DNA from: Paracoccus haematequi
GTDB lineage: Bacteria > Pseudomonadota > Alphaproteobacteria > Rhodobacterales > Rhodobacteraceae
NCBI RefSeq assembly: GCF_900631945.1
Contig: NZ_UZWE01000042.1
Location: 1-62,931 of the forward strand
Length of the DNA stretch: 62,931 bases
Direction of reading: 5' to 3'
Shown: positions 16,348 to 24,293 of the stretch, one piece after another
How positions within the stretch are numbered: position 1 is the first letter of the stretch
How the letters are laid out: the number at the start of each line of letters is the position of its first letter
The notes under the pieces: model-generated
Told to the model about the DNA's origin: nothing
The model's database searches: none
Seen by the model: only the letters and a program-made list of their open reading frames with translations
Program-made: the position numbers and the translations under genes

Positions 16348-18291
16348 TCAGGCACGGGCGGGCTTCGGCTGCGCCGCCCCGGACCGCCGCGCCGCCTGCC
16401 TTTGTCCCCGGTCGCTGCGGATCGGATCGGCCAGCAGGCGCAGACCGTTCAGCACCACCAGCACCGTGCCCCCTTCGTGCCCGATCACGGCCAGCGGCAG
16501 GGGCAGGGAAAGGAACAGGCTGGAGGCGACCAGCAGCGCCATCATGCCCATGGCGAAGATCAGGTTCTGCCGGATCACCCGCCGCGTCCGGCGCGCCAGC
16601 CGGTGCGCCGCCGCCAGCCGGCCCATGTCGTCCGACAGCAGCGCCACATCCGCCGCTTGCAGCGCGACCTCGCTGCCCGCCGCGCCCATGGCGATGCCGA
16701 CATCGGCCCGCGCCAGGGCGGCGGCGTCGTTCACCCCGTCGCCCACAAAGGCCACCTTGCCGCGCCCGGCCAGTTCGCCCACCAGCCGGACCTTGTCCTG
16801 GGGCAGCAGGTCGGCCATCACCTCGTCGGGCGCAAAGCCCAGTTCGGCCCCGATGCGAAGCCCGACGGCGCGCCGGTCGCCGGTCATGATCCTGATCGTG
16901 CCGACCCCCTCGCCGCGCAGCGCCGCCAGCCCCGCGGCCGAGCTTTCGCGCGGGCGGTCGGCCACCGTGACGGCGCCCAGCAGGCGGTCGCCCCGGCCAA
17001 GCCATGTGACGGTCTGCGCCGTGTCGCGCAGCGCGTCGAATTCCGGCCCGTCGACCTGGGCCCCCATTCGGGCCGCGAGCCTGCGGTTTCCGGCCCAGAT
17101 CGTGCCGCCCGCATCCGTGCCGGTGATCCCTTCGCTGGGGATCGCCTGCACGTCATGGACGGGCGCGGGGATGATGCCGCGTTCGGCCGCGTGGCGGCGG
17201 ATCGCCTCGGCGATGGGATGTTCGGACTGCGCCTCGATCCCGGACAGCAGCGCCAGGAACGCCGCCTCGTCCCCAAGGGCGATCAGCCCCGTCACCTCGG
17301 CCTTGCCGGTGGTCAGGGTGCCGGTCTTGTCGAAGGCGAAGCTGTGGACCTCGGCCAGCGTTTCCAGCGCGGCGCCGCCCTTGAACAGCACGCCGCCCCG
17401 CGCCGCCGCCGCCAGCGCCGACAGGATCGCGGCGGGGACCGAGATCACGATGGCGCAGGGGCTGGCCGCGACCAGCAGCGTGGCCGCGCGGTACAGCGCG
17501 TCGTCCCACGACCAGCCCAGGGCCAGCAGGACGCAAAGCGCCAGGCCCGATCCCGCCAGCACCGCCACGGTATAGCGCTGCCCGAACCATTCGCTGAAGC
17601 GTTCCGAAGGCGCGCGGGCGGCCTGCGCCTCGGTCACCAGCGCGATCATCCGCGCCACCGTGCTGTCGGCCACGGCCTGCGTGACCTGTACCCGAAGCAC
17701 GGCGTTCAGGTTCACCGTCGCCTCGAACACCTTGGCGCCGGGGGCCTTGTGGACGGGCATGGATTCGCCGGTGATGGTCGCCTCGTCCAGCGCGCCGTCG
17801 CCGTCCAGGATCACCCCGTCCACCGGCACGCGGGCACCGGGGCGCAGCACCACCACATCGCCGGGCATCAGGTCGGCCACCGGCACCTCGCTGACCCTGC
17901 CGTCCGGCGCCTGCCGCAGGGCCGTGTCGGGGCGCAGCGCCATCAACGCCTCGACCGCGCGGCGGGCGCGGCCCATGGCGCGATGTTCCAGCGTGGTCGA
18001 GATGCTGAACAGCGTCAGCAGCACCGCGCCTTCCAGCGGCGCGCCGACGCCCGCAGCCGCCAGGGCCGCGACCACCATCAGCAGGTCGATGTCCAGCACC
18101 CGGTCCCGCCACAGCACCGACAGCGCCCGCAGCCCCGTCGGCACCCCGCCCGCCAGATAGACCAGCAGAAGCCCCGCAGGCCCCCAGAGGCCGGGAACGA
18201 CAAAGGCGTCGAAAGCGGCAAGCCCCATGCCGAATACGGTGGCAAGGGTCAACGCCATCATCAGGCGGTCGGAAGAAAGATCGAAGGTCAT
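16348..18291 (-). CDS. P1B-4-type heavy metal transporting ATPase
   Basis: A 647-residue P-type ATPase. There is no N-terminal metal-binding HMA domain. TGES lies near 174 and the intramembrane metal site is S277-P278-C279 rather than CPC. The phosphorylation site is D321-KTGTLT, followed by a GDGVND hinge. The last membrane pair carries HEGGT. SPC together with HEG(G/S)T is the signature of P1B-4 pumps (CoaT, CtpD, PfeT), which export cobalt, iron(II) or zinc. The final ~35 residues are a basic tail. The start ATG 18291 was set by the hydrophobic N-terminus. The metal is uncertain within this group. Confidence 0.9.
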   Translation of the reverse strand: MTFDLSSDRLMMALTLATVFGMGLAAFDAFVVPGLWGPAGLLLVYLAGGVPTGLRALSVLWRDRVLDIDLLMVVAALAAAGVGAPLEGAVLLTLFSISTTLEHRAMGRARRAVEALMALRPDTALRQAPDGRVSEVPVADLMPGDVVVLRPGARVPVDGVILDGDGALDEATITGESMPVHKAPGAKVFEATVNLNAVLRVQVTQAVADSTVARMIALVTEAQAARAPSERFSEWFGQRYTVAVLAGSGLALCVLLALGWSWDDALYRAATLLVAASPCAIVISVPAAILSALAAAARGGVLFKGGAALETLAEVHSFAFDKTGTLTTGKAEVTGLIALGDEAAFLALLSGIEAQSEHPIAEAIRRHAAERGIIPAPVHDVQAIPSEGITGTDAGGTIWAGNRRLAARMGAQVDGPEFDALRDTAQTVTWLGRGDRLLGAVTVADRPRESSAAGLAALRGEGVGTIRIMTGDRRAVGLRIGAELGFAPDEVMADLLPQDKVRLVGELAGRGKVAFVGDGVNDAAALARADVGIAMGAAGSEVALQAADVALLSDDMGRLAAAHRLARRTRRVIRQNLIFAMGMMALLVASSLFLSLPLPLAVIGHEGGTVLVVLNGLRLLADPIRSDRGQRQAARRSGAAQPKPARA

Positions 18292-18407
18292 GTCCTGTCC
18301 TGGCTGTGCCGCAGGGCGGCAGGGGCTGGGCCGAAATCCAGGACTATCCTGACCCTTTCCTGACGGACAGGCCATCGCAGAGTGGTGCGCGGGGCGTGGG
18401 TCCGGGT

Positions 18408-18710
18408 TTACGCCGGCGACGGCCCCGCATCGCGGCCGGGCGCGCCCATCTGCGCGCGCGTCAGCGTCAGCACCGAGCCGTCGCCCGCGCAGGTCAGCCG
18501 GACCCGCCAGTCGGATGTCTGGAAGGTCAGGCGCAGCTTGCCCGCGTCGTCGGCCTCGCCCCGTTCGATCATGGTCCTGATCCGCCCCGACCGCATCCGG
18601 TCCTGAAAGGTCGGGACATCAAGACCCAGCAGCGGCGCGATGGCGGCCGCGTCGACGACCGGCTGATCGCCGTCGAAGCCGACCGTCATGCGCGGGACGG
18701 ATGCCGTCAT
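18408..18710 (-). CDS. DUF6522-type small protein of the NsrR/Hmp locus
   Basis: A 100-residue soluble protein with no signal or membrane segment. Segments VDAAAIAPLLGLDVPTFQ, IERGEADDAGKLRLTFQ and WRVRLTCAGDG fit the DUF6522 family, small proteins often found beside nitrogen-oxide genes in Rhodobacteraceae. It lies 16 bp downstream of the flavohemoglobin gene in the same direction and is probably co-transcribed. The function is unknown. Confidence 0.7.
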   Translation of the reverse strand: MTASVPRMTVGFDGDQPVVDAAAIAPLLGLDVPTFQDRMRSGRIRTMIERGEADDAGKLRLTFQTSDWRVRLTCAGDGSVLTLTRAQMGAPGRDAGPSPA

Positions 18711-18726
18711 GACCGCCGCCCCCCGC

Positions 18727-19917
18727 CTAGGCAGCCAGCTGTTCGTCGGAGGGGCCGAAGAACTCGTAATGGATGCGGTCCGCCGGGACGCCCGCCTCGC
18801 GCAGGCCGGTGACGAAATGGCGCAGGAACGGCCGGGGACCGCACAGATAGATGTCTGCCTCGGCCAGGGGGGTGTTCGCCCGCAGCCAGTTCATGGTGAT
18901 CCGGCCGGGATTGGCCCTGTCCTCGGCGCCGGTCTCGTAGAAGGTCTCGACCAGCACGTTGCCGTGGCGCGCGGCGGCCTTGCGCACCTGCGCGTCCAGG
19001 GCGTGATGGGCGGGGCTGCTGGTCCCGTGGACGTAATAGACCGGCAGGTCGCGGTGGCGGTCGGCCACCACCTCCATCATGCTGACGAAGGGGGTCAGCC
19101 CGACCCCGCCCGACAGCAGCAGCAACGGCCGTTCGGGACTGTCGGCCAGGCTGAAATCGCCTGCGGGCGGCGTGGCCTCGATCACGGTGCCGACCTGGAC
19201 CCGATCATGCAGAAAGCGCGAGGCCTCGCCCTGGGGTTCGCGCTTGACGGTGATCCGATAGCCTTCCGCATTCGGCGCGTCCGAAATGGAATAGTTGCGC
19301 TTTACCCCCGCAAGCCCCGCCGCGTCGAAGCGCAGGGTCAGATACTGGCCGGGACGGTGCGGCACGACCGGGCCGCCATCCTGGGGGCGCAGCAGGAAGG
19401 ATGCGATCCCCTCGGCCTCGACCTGCCGGTCGGCGATCACGAAGCGGCGCCAGTCGGTCCAGCCGCCGGGCTGCGCGATGATGCCGTCGCGGATCGCGGC
19501 CTCGCGGTCGATCAGCAGGTCGGCCAGGAACCAGAAGGCCTCGCCCCAGGCTTGCAGGATCTCGGGGGTCGCGGCTTCGCCCAGCACTTCGCCGATGGCG
19601 CCCAGCAGGGCCTCGGCGACAAAGGGGTAATGTTCGGGCAGGATGGCATAGCCGACATGCTTCTGGGCGATCCGTTCGACGGCCGCGCCCAGGGCGGGCA
19701 GGTTGTCGACATTGCGCGCATAGGCCAGCACCGCCTGAGCCAGCGCCAGCCGCTGGGTGCCGCTTTGCTGGTTGGCATGGTTGAACAGGGCGGCGATGTG
19801 GCCGTTGCGGAACAGGCGGCGATACATCACCTCGGTGATCGCGGGACCATGCCGTTCCAGCGCGGGCACCGTCGCTTTCACAAGGGCAATGGTCTGGTCC
19901 GACAGGGCGCGGGGCAT
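18727..19917 (-). CDS. hmp: Flavohemoglobin (nitric oxide dioxygenase)
   Basis: A 396-residue cytosolic enzyme that oxidises nitric oxide to nitrate with O2 and NAD(P)H. An N-terminal globin domain (1-~140) has the proximal heme region KHVGYAILPEHY. A FAD domain carries RNYSIS, and the NAD domain carries GGVGLTPFVSMME. The C-terminal YEFFGP is also typical of Hmp. The length matches the family. It is divergent from nothing: NsrR lies just upstream in the same orientation, with candidate NsrR half-sites between the two genes. Confidence 0.96.
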   Translation of the reverse strand: MPRALSDQTIALVKATVPALERHGPAITEVMYRRLFRNGHIAALFNHANQQSGTQRLALAQAVLAYARNVDNLPALGAAVERIAQKHVGYAILPEHYPFVAEALLGAIGEVLGEAATPEILQAWGEAFWFLADLLIDREAAIRDGIIAQPGGWTDWRRFVIADRQVEAEGIASFLLRPQDGGPVVPHRPGQYLTLRFDAAGLAGVKRNYSISDAPNAEGYRITVKREPQGEASRFLHDRVQVGTVIEATPPAGDFSLADSPERPLLLLSGGVGLTPFVSMMEVVADRHRDLPVYYVHGTSSPAHHALDAQVRKAAARHGNVLVETFYETGAEDRANPGRITMNWLRANTPLAEADIYLCGPRPFLRHFVTGLREAGVPADRIHYEFFGPSDEQLAA

Positions 19918-19929
19918 GGGAATCTCCTG

Positions 19930-19971
19930 AAGATGTATCCTGAGGAATGTATATCTCTGAAAAGATGCATT
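19930..19971. promoter_or_regulatory. Candidate NsrR operator half-sites upstream of hmp
   Basis: AAGATGTATC at 19930-19939 and AAGATGCATT at 19962-19971 closely match the NsrR half-site AAGATGCATTT known from proteobacteria. They lie in the 93-bp gap between nsrR and hmp. A partial inverted partner (ATGTATATCT) ends near 19956. NO-dependent derepression of hmp is the obvious model. Confidence 0.55.
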
Positions 19972-20010
19972 GCAAAAGCATGTTATCCGGCCTGCGGGAA
20001 TATGTCGCGG

Positions 20011-20451
20011 TCAGGCCAAGCCTGCCGCGTCGGGAAGATCCTGGAACAGGCCGCGAAAAACCTCGGGCCGGGCGACGACATCGCTGAGCCGATAGCGGTC
20101 CAGCACCGCCAGGAAGGCCAGGCTCGCCTCGGCCAGGACCGGGGGCAGGCCGCAGGCCACGGCGATCCGGCAGGTGCTGCAATCGACCAGATCGCCCAGA
20201 TCCTCGGTATGGCGCACCACGTCGCCGATCACGATGGCCGAGGCCGGGCGGGCCAGCCGCAGCCCGCCACCGCGCCCGCGCACGGTTTCCACGAAACCGG
20301 CATGGCCCAAATCCTGGACGATCTTCATCAGGTGGTTGTGCGAGATCGCATAGGCCTGCGCGATCTGCCGGATCGAGGCCAACCCCTGATCCCGGCCTGC
20401 CAGATAGATCAGCACGCGCAGGGCATAGTCGGTATAGCGGGACAGTTTCAT
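20011..20451 (-). CDS. nsrR: Rrf2-family NO-sensing repressor NsrR
   Basis: A 146-residue Rrf2 regulator. The N-terminal MKLSRYTDYALRVLIYLAG and the winged helix with ISHNHLMKIVQDLGHAGFV are NsrR-like. Three cysteines, C91, C94 and C100 (CSTCRIAVAC), can ligate an Fe-S cluster that nitric oxide destroys. The next gene downstream is hmp, its classical target. IscR and RirA are less likely given the sequence start and the neighbour. Confidence 0.92.
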   Translation of the reverse strand: MKLSRYTDYALRVLIYLAGRDQGLASIRQIAQAYAISHNHLMKIVQDLGHAGFVETVRGRGGGLRLARPASAIVIGDVVRHTEDLGDLVDCSTCRIAVACGLPPVLAEASLAFLAVLDRYRLSDVVARPEVFRGLFQDLPDAAGLA

Positions 20452-20784
20452 GCCGGCCAGAATAGAAGCAGCCGCCCGGCCTGTATACGGCGCAATGCGG
20501 CCGCGCGGCGCGGCGCGCGGGAATCAGTCCCGGCCGCAGCTTGACCACCGATTAACCTTTGTTCCGACGCACCAGGGGAACGTAACGCCCCCGGTGGGGT
20601 TTCCCTGTCGCATCCCTGGTCCCGGAAACGGTCGTGTTCCCGCGTGTGGACATGCCGCACCCTGCCGGGCGGCGGGATCCATGACCTGACCGGCGTCGCT
20701 GCGGCCCATGGGTGCCCCGACACGCCGCGCCCACCATCCCTGCGGCCGCCGGAACAGGCGCCCGCATATTGCAGGAGGCCCCGA
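20452..20784. other. Intergenic region upstream of the SRPBCC gene
   Basis: About 330 bases between the divergent nsrR gene and the SRPBCC gene. No gene was seen in it. It contains one EcfG-like promoter (listed separately) and a GGAAAC at 20632 that lacks a partner. The nsrR promoter must also lie near its left end. Confidence 0.5.
20577..20601 (+). promoter_or_regulatory. EcfG-like promoter upstream of the SRPBCC gene
   Basis: GGAAC at 20577-20581, then 16 bases, then GGTT at 20598-20601. This fits the GGAAC-N16/17-(C/G)GTT form recognised by the alphaproteobacterial general stress sigma factor EcfG. It reads toward the SRPBCC/alcohol dehydrogenase genes about 185 bp away. Confidence 0.5.
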
Positions 20785-21405
20785 ATGCCCCGTCGCTCTT
20801 CCGGCCTGCCCGTTGCGGCCACCGTCCTTGCGCTGTCGATCGGTGCGGGACTGGCTGTCGGCGCCGCGATGAAATCCGCGCCCCGGCGCCCGCCCGACAG
20901 CGCCCCTGGCCGCACCGCGCGGCGGTCCCATTTCGGCGGCTATCAGGTCGCCGGGCGCACCGTCACGATCGACGCGCCGCGCAGCCGCATCTTCCAGATG
21001 TGGCGCGACCCGAACCGCCTGACCGACTTCATGGAGGGGCTGGCGGCGGTCCAGGTCAGCGGCGACAGCGTGACCTGGGTCGTCCAGTCCCCCGACGGCC
21101 GCTTCCCGGTCGAGACCCGCCTGGTCGAGGAACGCCCCGACGAGGCCCTGGCCTGGCGCTCCGCAGAGGGCGCCGACATCCAGATCGAGGCCAAGGTGCA
21201 GTTGCGCGACGCCCCCGCCGGGCGCGGGACCGAGGTCGAGGCGCATGTCGCCTGGCGCCCGCAGGGCGGCATCGTCGGGCATTGGGCGGCGATGCTGCGC
21301 GGCACCGATCCGGCGATTCGCGGCAAGCAGGATCTGAAACGGCTGAAGATGCTTCTGGAAACCGGCGAGATCGCCACCTCGGCCAATCGCAAGGGGGACG
21401 ACTGA
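20785..21405 (+). CDS. SRPBCC-family membrane-anchored protein
   Basis: A 206-residue protein with an N-terminal hydrophobic segment (residues ~8-28, signal or anchor) and an SRPBCC/coenzyme Q-binding-like domain from about residue 55. The domain contains RTVTIDAPRSRIFQMWRDPN and WVVQSPDGRFPVETRLVEE. Relatives (cyclase/dehydrase type) bind hydrophobic ligands and occur beside stress genes. The ribosome site CAGGAGG is excellent. Its stop overlaps the start of the alcohol dehydrogenase by one base (TGATG), so the two are coupled. The ligand is unknown. Confidence 0.8.
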   Translation: MPRRSSGLPVAATVLALSIGAGLAVGAAMKSAPRRPPDSAPGRTARRSHFGGYQVAGRTVTIDAPRSRIFQMWRDPNRLTDFMEGLAAVQVSGDSVTWVVQSPDGRFPVETRLVEERPDEALAWRSAEGADIQIEAKVQLRDAPAGRGTEVEAHVAWRPQGGIVGHWAAMLRGTDPAIRGKQDLKRLKMLLETGEIATSANRKGDD

Positions 21406-22613
21406 TGCGCGCACTGACCTGGCACGGCAAGCATGACGTTCGCGTCGACACGGTTCCCGACCCGCAGATCGTCAATCCCCGCGATGCGATCATCGAGGTG
21501 ACGGCCACCGCGATCTGCGGATCGGACCTGCATCTCTACGACGCGGTGATCCCCGGCCTGCAACCGGGCGACATCCTGGGGCACGAATTCATGGGCCGGG
21601 TCGTGGAAACCGGCCCGAAATCCACGCTGAAGAAGGGCGACCGGGTGGTGGTGCCCTTCACCATCTCTTGCGGGGCCTGCTTCTTCTGCGGGCAGGGCCA
21701 GTTTTCCGCCTGCGACAACTCGAACCCGGTCGAAAAGCAAGAGGCGTCGGAACTGCTGTACGGCCATGCCGTCAGCGGGCTGTTCGGCTATTCCCACATG
21801 ACCGGCGGCTATCCGGGCGGTCAGGCCGAATATGTTCGGGTGCCGTTTTCCGATGTCGGTCCCATCGTGATCCCGGACGGCATCCCCGACGAACAGGTGC
21901 TGTTTCTGTCCGACATCCTGCCCACCGGCTGGATGGCGGCCGAGAACTGCGACATCCAGCCCGGCGATACCGTGGCCGTCTGGGGCTGCGGGCCGGTCGG
22001 GCTGTTCGCGATCCAGTCGGCGCTGCTGATGGGCGCGCATCAGGTGATCGCCATCGACCATTATCCCGGACGGCTGGATCTGGCGCGCGGCCTGGGCGCG
22101 AAGGTCATCGACTATACCCAGACCCATGTGCTCGAGGCGCTGATGGAGATGACCGGCGGCATCGGCCCGGACGCGGTGATCGACGCGGTGGGCATGGAAA
22201 GCCACGGCTTCGCCCCCGACAGGATCATGGACGCCGTGAAGCAGAAGATCGGCGTCGGCGCCGACAACATCCACGCGCTGCGGATGGCGCTGATGGCGGT
22301 CAGAAAGGGCGGGCGCGTCTCGATCCCGGGCGTCTATGGCGGCATGGCCGACAAGTTCCCGATGGGCGCGCTGATGGAAAAGGGCCTGCAAGTCCGCACC
22401 GGCCAGACCCATGTGCAGAAATACACCCGCGAGTTGCTGCACCGCATCCTGGAAGGCGAAATCGACACCACCTTCCTGATCTCTCACCGGCTGTCGCTGG
22501 AGGATGCGCCGACGGGTTACCGGAATTTCCACGGCAAGCAGAACGAATGGACCAAGGTGGTGATGACGCCGGGCGCCGCGTCCGGCCCCGCGCAAGGAGG
22601 GGACCATGGCTGA
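21405..22613 (+). CDS. Zinc-dependent alcohol dehydrogenase, formaldehyde-dehydrogenase-like
   Basis: A 402-residue medium-chain dehydrogenase. The catalytic zinc motif includes C38 in TAICGSDLHLYD and the GHEFMG segment. A structural-zinc loop C-G-A-C-x2-C-x7-C follows, and the Rossmann motif is VWGCGPVGLFAIQSAL. The FGYSHMTGGYPGGQAEYVRVP segment is typical of the glutathione-independent formaldehyde dehydrogenase-like branch. In stress loci of alphaproteobacteria such genes often lie beside SRPBCC proteins. The substrate is not known. It overlaps the next small gene by 8 bp. Confidence 0.88.
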   Translation: MRALTWHGKHDVRVDTVPDPQIVNPRDAIIEVTATAICGSDLHLYDAVIPGLQPGDILGHEFMGRVVETGPKSTLKKGDRVVVPFTISCGACFFCGQGQFSACDNSNPVEKQEASELLYGHAVSGLFGYSHMTGGYPGGQAEYVRVPFSDVGPIVIPDGIPDEQVLFLSDILPTGWMAAENCDIQPGDTVAVWGCGPVGLFAIQSALLMGAHQVIAIDHYPGRLDLARGLGAKVIDYTQTHVLEALMEMTGGIGPDAVIDAVGMESHGFAPDRIMDAVKQKIGVGADNIHALRMALMAVRKGGRVSIPGVYGGMADKFPMGALMEKGLQVRTGQTHVQKYTRELLHRILEGEIDTTFLISHRLSLEDAPTGYRNFHGKQNEWTKVVMTPGAASGPAQGGDHG

Positions 22614-22803
22614 GAAAGACGGCGACAAGACGACCGAGGCCGGACCCGTGGACAGATCCGCCGGGGCCGCGGGCGAACCCGCCGATACCGATTACTATCG
22701 CGCCACCGAACCCGTCCGCAGCAGGCTGGCCTGGCAGGTGCTGATCTGGCCGCTGGCCCTGGTGCTGCTGATCGTCCTGGGCGCGGTCTGGGCCTTGTCG
22801 TGA
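22606..22803 (+). CDS. Small single-pass membrane protein
   Basis: 65 residues with a charged N-terminal half (MAEKDGDKTTEAGPVDRSAG) and one C-terminal hydrophobic helix (VLIWPLALVLLIVLGAVWAL). A strong AAGGAGGGG site precedes ATG 22606 inside the end of the dehydrogenase gene, so it is the third gene of that operon. No family was recognised. Confidence 0.65.
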   Translation: MAEKDGDKTTEAGPVDRSAGAAGEPADTDYYRATEPVRSRLAWQVLIWPLALVLLIVLGAVWALS

Positions 22804-22848
22804 CGGACAGGGCGCCCCGGCGCGTCCGTTCCTGACCACGCGGGAACC

Positions 22849-22873
22849 GGAACCCCCTCTGCCGCCTTTCGCT
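22849..22873 (+). promoter_or_regulatory. Weak EcfG-like promoter candidate
   Basis: GGAAC at 22849-22853 followed after 16 bases by CGCT at 22870-22873. The -10 element departs from CGTT at one position. It lies 32 bp upstream of the next gene. Confidence 0.25.
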
Positions 22874-22904
22874 TTCATAAGCAAGCGGTTGGAGGGGCCT
22901 TGCC

Positions 22905-23420
22905 ATGGATCAGGATACAGGGTTGGCGATACCTTCGGTGCGCCCGGACGGATTGCAGCTTGACGAACATCGCGGCCGTCAGCGGCGTTACTGGCGGATG
23001 CAGCGGGTTGCCTGGTGGGGGTTCGGCGCCGTCATGCTGGTGGCGGTCCTGGGGCTGACCGGCAGCGGCGGGGTGTTCCACAAGCAGACCATCGCCTTTG
23101 CGGATGCCACGGTCGAAATTCCCCGCGTGTCGCGATGGGAGGGATCGGACGACCTGTCCATCACCTTCCACGGACCTGGCGACAGCCACGAGGTCATCAT
23201 CACCCAGCCCTTCTTCGACCGCTTCGCCATCGAGCGTATCCAGCCCGAGCCGGACCAGAACCCCTTGCTGCCCGGCGCGCAGGCGATGCGCTTTGCCGCC
23301 ACGGGCGCCCCGCCCCATCAGGTCAAGGTCGATGTCCGCGCGACGCATTTCGGCTGGACCCGCTTCGACATCGCCATCGGCGGGGAAACGCGCCCGGTCT
23401 CTCTTCTTGTCCTGCCGTAA
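22905..23420 (+). CDS. Hypothetical single-pass membrane protein upstream of DUF421
   Basis: 171 residues: a basic cytoplasmic N-terminus (to ~35), one membrane helix (RVAWWGFGAVMLVAVLGLTG) and a ~115-residue extracytoplasmic domain rich in beta-type segments. The pair with the downstream DUF421 gene (11 bp apart) suggests a joint envelope function. No enzyme motif or cysteine pair is seen. The family was not recognised with certainty. Confidence 0.75.
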   Translation: MDQDTGLAIPSVRPDGLQLDEHRGRQRRYWRMQRVAWWGFGAVMLVAVLGLTGSGGVFHKQTIAFADATVEIPRVSRWEGSDDLSITFHGPGDSHEVIITQPFFDRFAIERIQPEPDQNPLLPGAQAMRFAATGAPPHQVKVDVRATHFGWTRFDIAIGGETRPVSLLVLP

Positions 23421-23431
23421 CGGAGCACATC

Positions 23432-23878
23432 ATGGATTCGGTCATTCGCGGCGTCTCCATCTATATCGTCCTGCTGATCGCGACCCGGCTGTCGGGCCGT
23501 CGCACCATGGCGCAGATGACGCCCTTCGATTTCGTGCTGCTTCTGATCATCGCCGAGACGACGCAGCAGGCGCTGCTGGGCGACGATTTCTCGATCAGCA
23601 ACGCGGTGGTGCTGATCCTGACGCTGTTCGCGACGGACGTGGTGCTGGCCTGGCTGAAGGGGCGGTCTCCGCGGGTGGAATCCCTGCTGGACGGCAGCCC
23701 CACGGTGCTGATCAGCCAAGGCGAGATCAACCGGGAAGCGATGCGCCGCGCCCGCGTCAGCATCGAGGACGTGCTGGAATCGGCCCGTGAACAGCACGGG
23801 CTGAAATCCCTGGCCGATATCGACGCCGCCGTGCTGGAGGTCAGCGGCGGCATCAGCATCATTCCCAAGGATCCGTGA
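23432..23878 (+). CDS. DUF421/YetF-like membrane protein
   Basis: 148 residues with about three N-terminal hydrophobic helices and a C-terminal cytosolic YetF-type domain. RLSGRRTMAQMTPFDFVLLL matches the family's R-x-x-G-K/R-R-x-x-x-Q-M-T-P-F-D pattern, and PTVLISQGEINREAMRRARV opens the soluble domain. It is shorter than YetF but complete for the short DUF421 class. The stop lies only 15 bp from the left inverted repeat of the insertion sequence, so its native 3' context has been changed. Confidence 0.85.
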   Translation: MDSVIRGVSIYIVLLIATRLSGRRTMAQMTPFDFVLLLIIAETTQQALLGDDFSISNAVVLILTLFATDVVLAWLKGRSPRVESLLDGSPTVLISQGEINREAMRRARVSIEDVLESAREQHGLKSLADIDAAVLEVSGGISIIPKDP

Positions 23879-23893
23879 TGCCGGACCCTTCTT

Positions 23894-23906
23894 TAACTGT
23901 TTCTGT
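23894..23906 (+). repeat. Left inverted repeat of the IS element
   Basis: TAACTGTTTCTGT, an exact inverted match of the copy at 25449-25461. Confidence 0.8.
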
Positions 23907-24293
23907 GGGTGTGAAGTACGCGCCCGGTGCCACCCGCGATCATCTTGCCAATGTTCCTGGGCGTTCGCAACAAGTAGCGAAAGAGTCATCCCGATCTGTC
24001 CGTCTTCCGTGGGTCCCAGGCATCAAGCCGGAGGACACGCCATGAGCGGATCATCGACATCACCCCGAGCGGCTCACGCTTCTTTCCGTGGTCGATATCA
24101 GGATCGCCACAAGCAGGGATCGGAAGGTCGGGCGGCCAAGCTAACTCGCGTCTTCGCAGTCGCAGATGGCGATGCGGACAAGAGTCTGGACGGTCTCACC
24201 CGAACCCTCGTCCCCTCGGGGGACATCTCTCCGCCGCAGCGGATCTCTCAGCCTATGTCAGCCTCCCACGATGCGGATGACCGACAGGCAATC
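23907..24293 (-). ncRNA. 3' non-coding segment of the IS; candidate bridge-RNA region
   Basis: About 390 bases downstream of the transposase with no credible gene. In IS110-family elements a structured bridge RNA is transcribed from a non-coding end; in the IS1111 group it is reported from the 3' (right) end. Position and length fit, but the RNA and its guide loops were not folded here. Confidence 0.3.
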
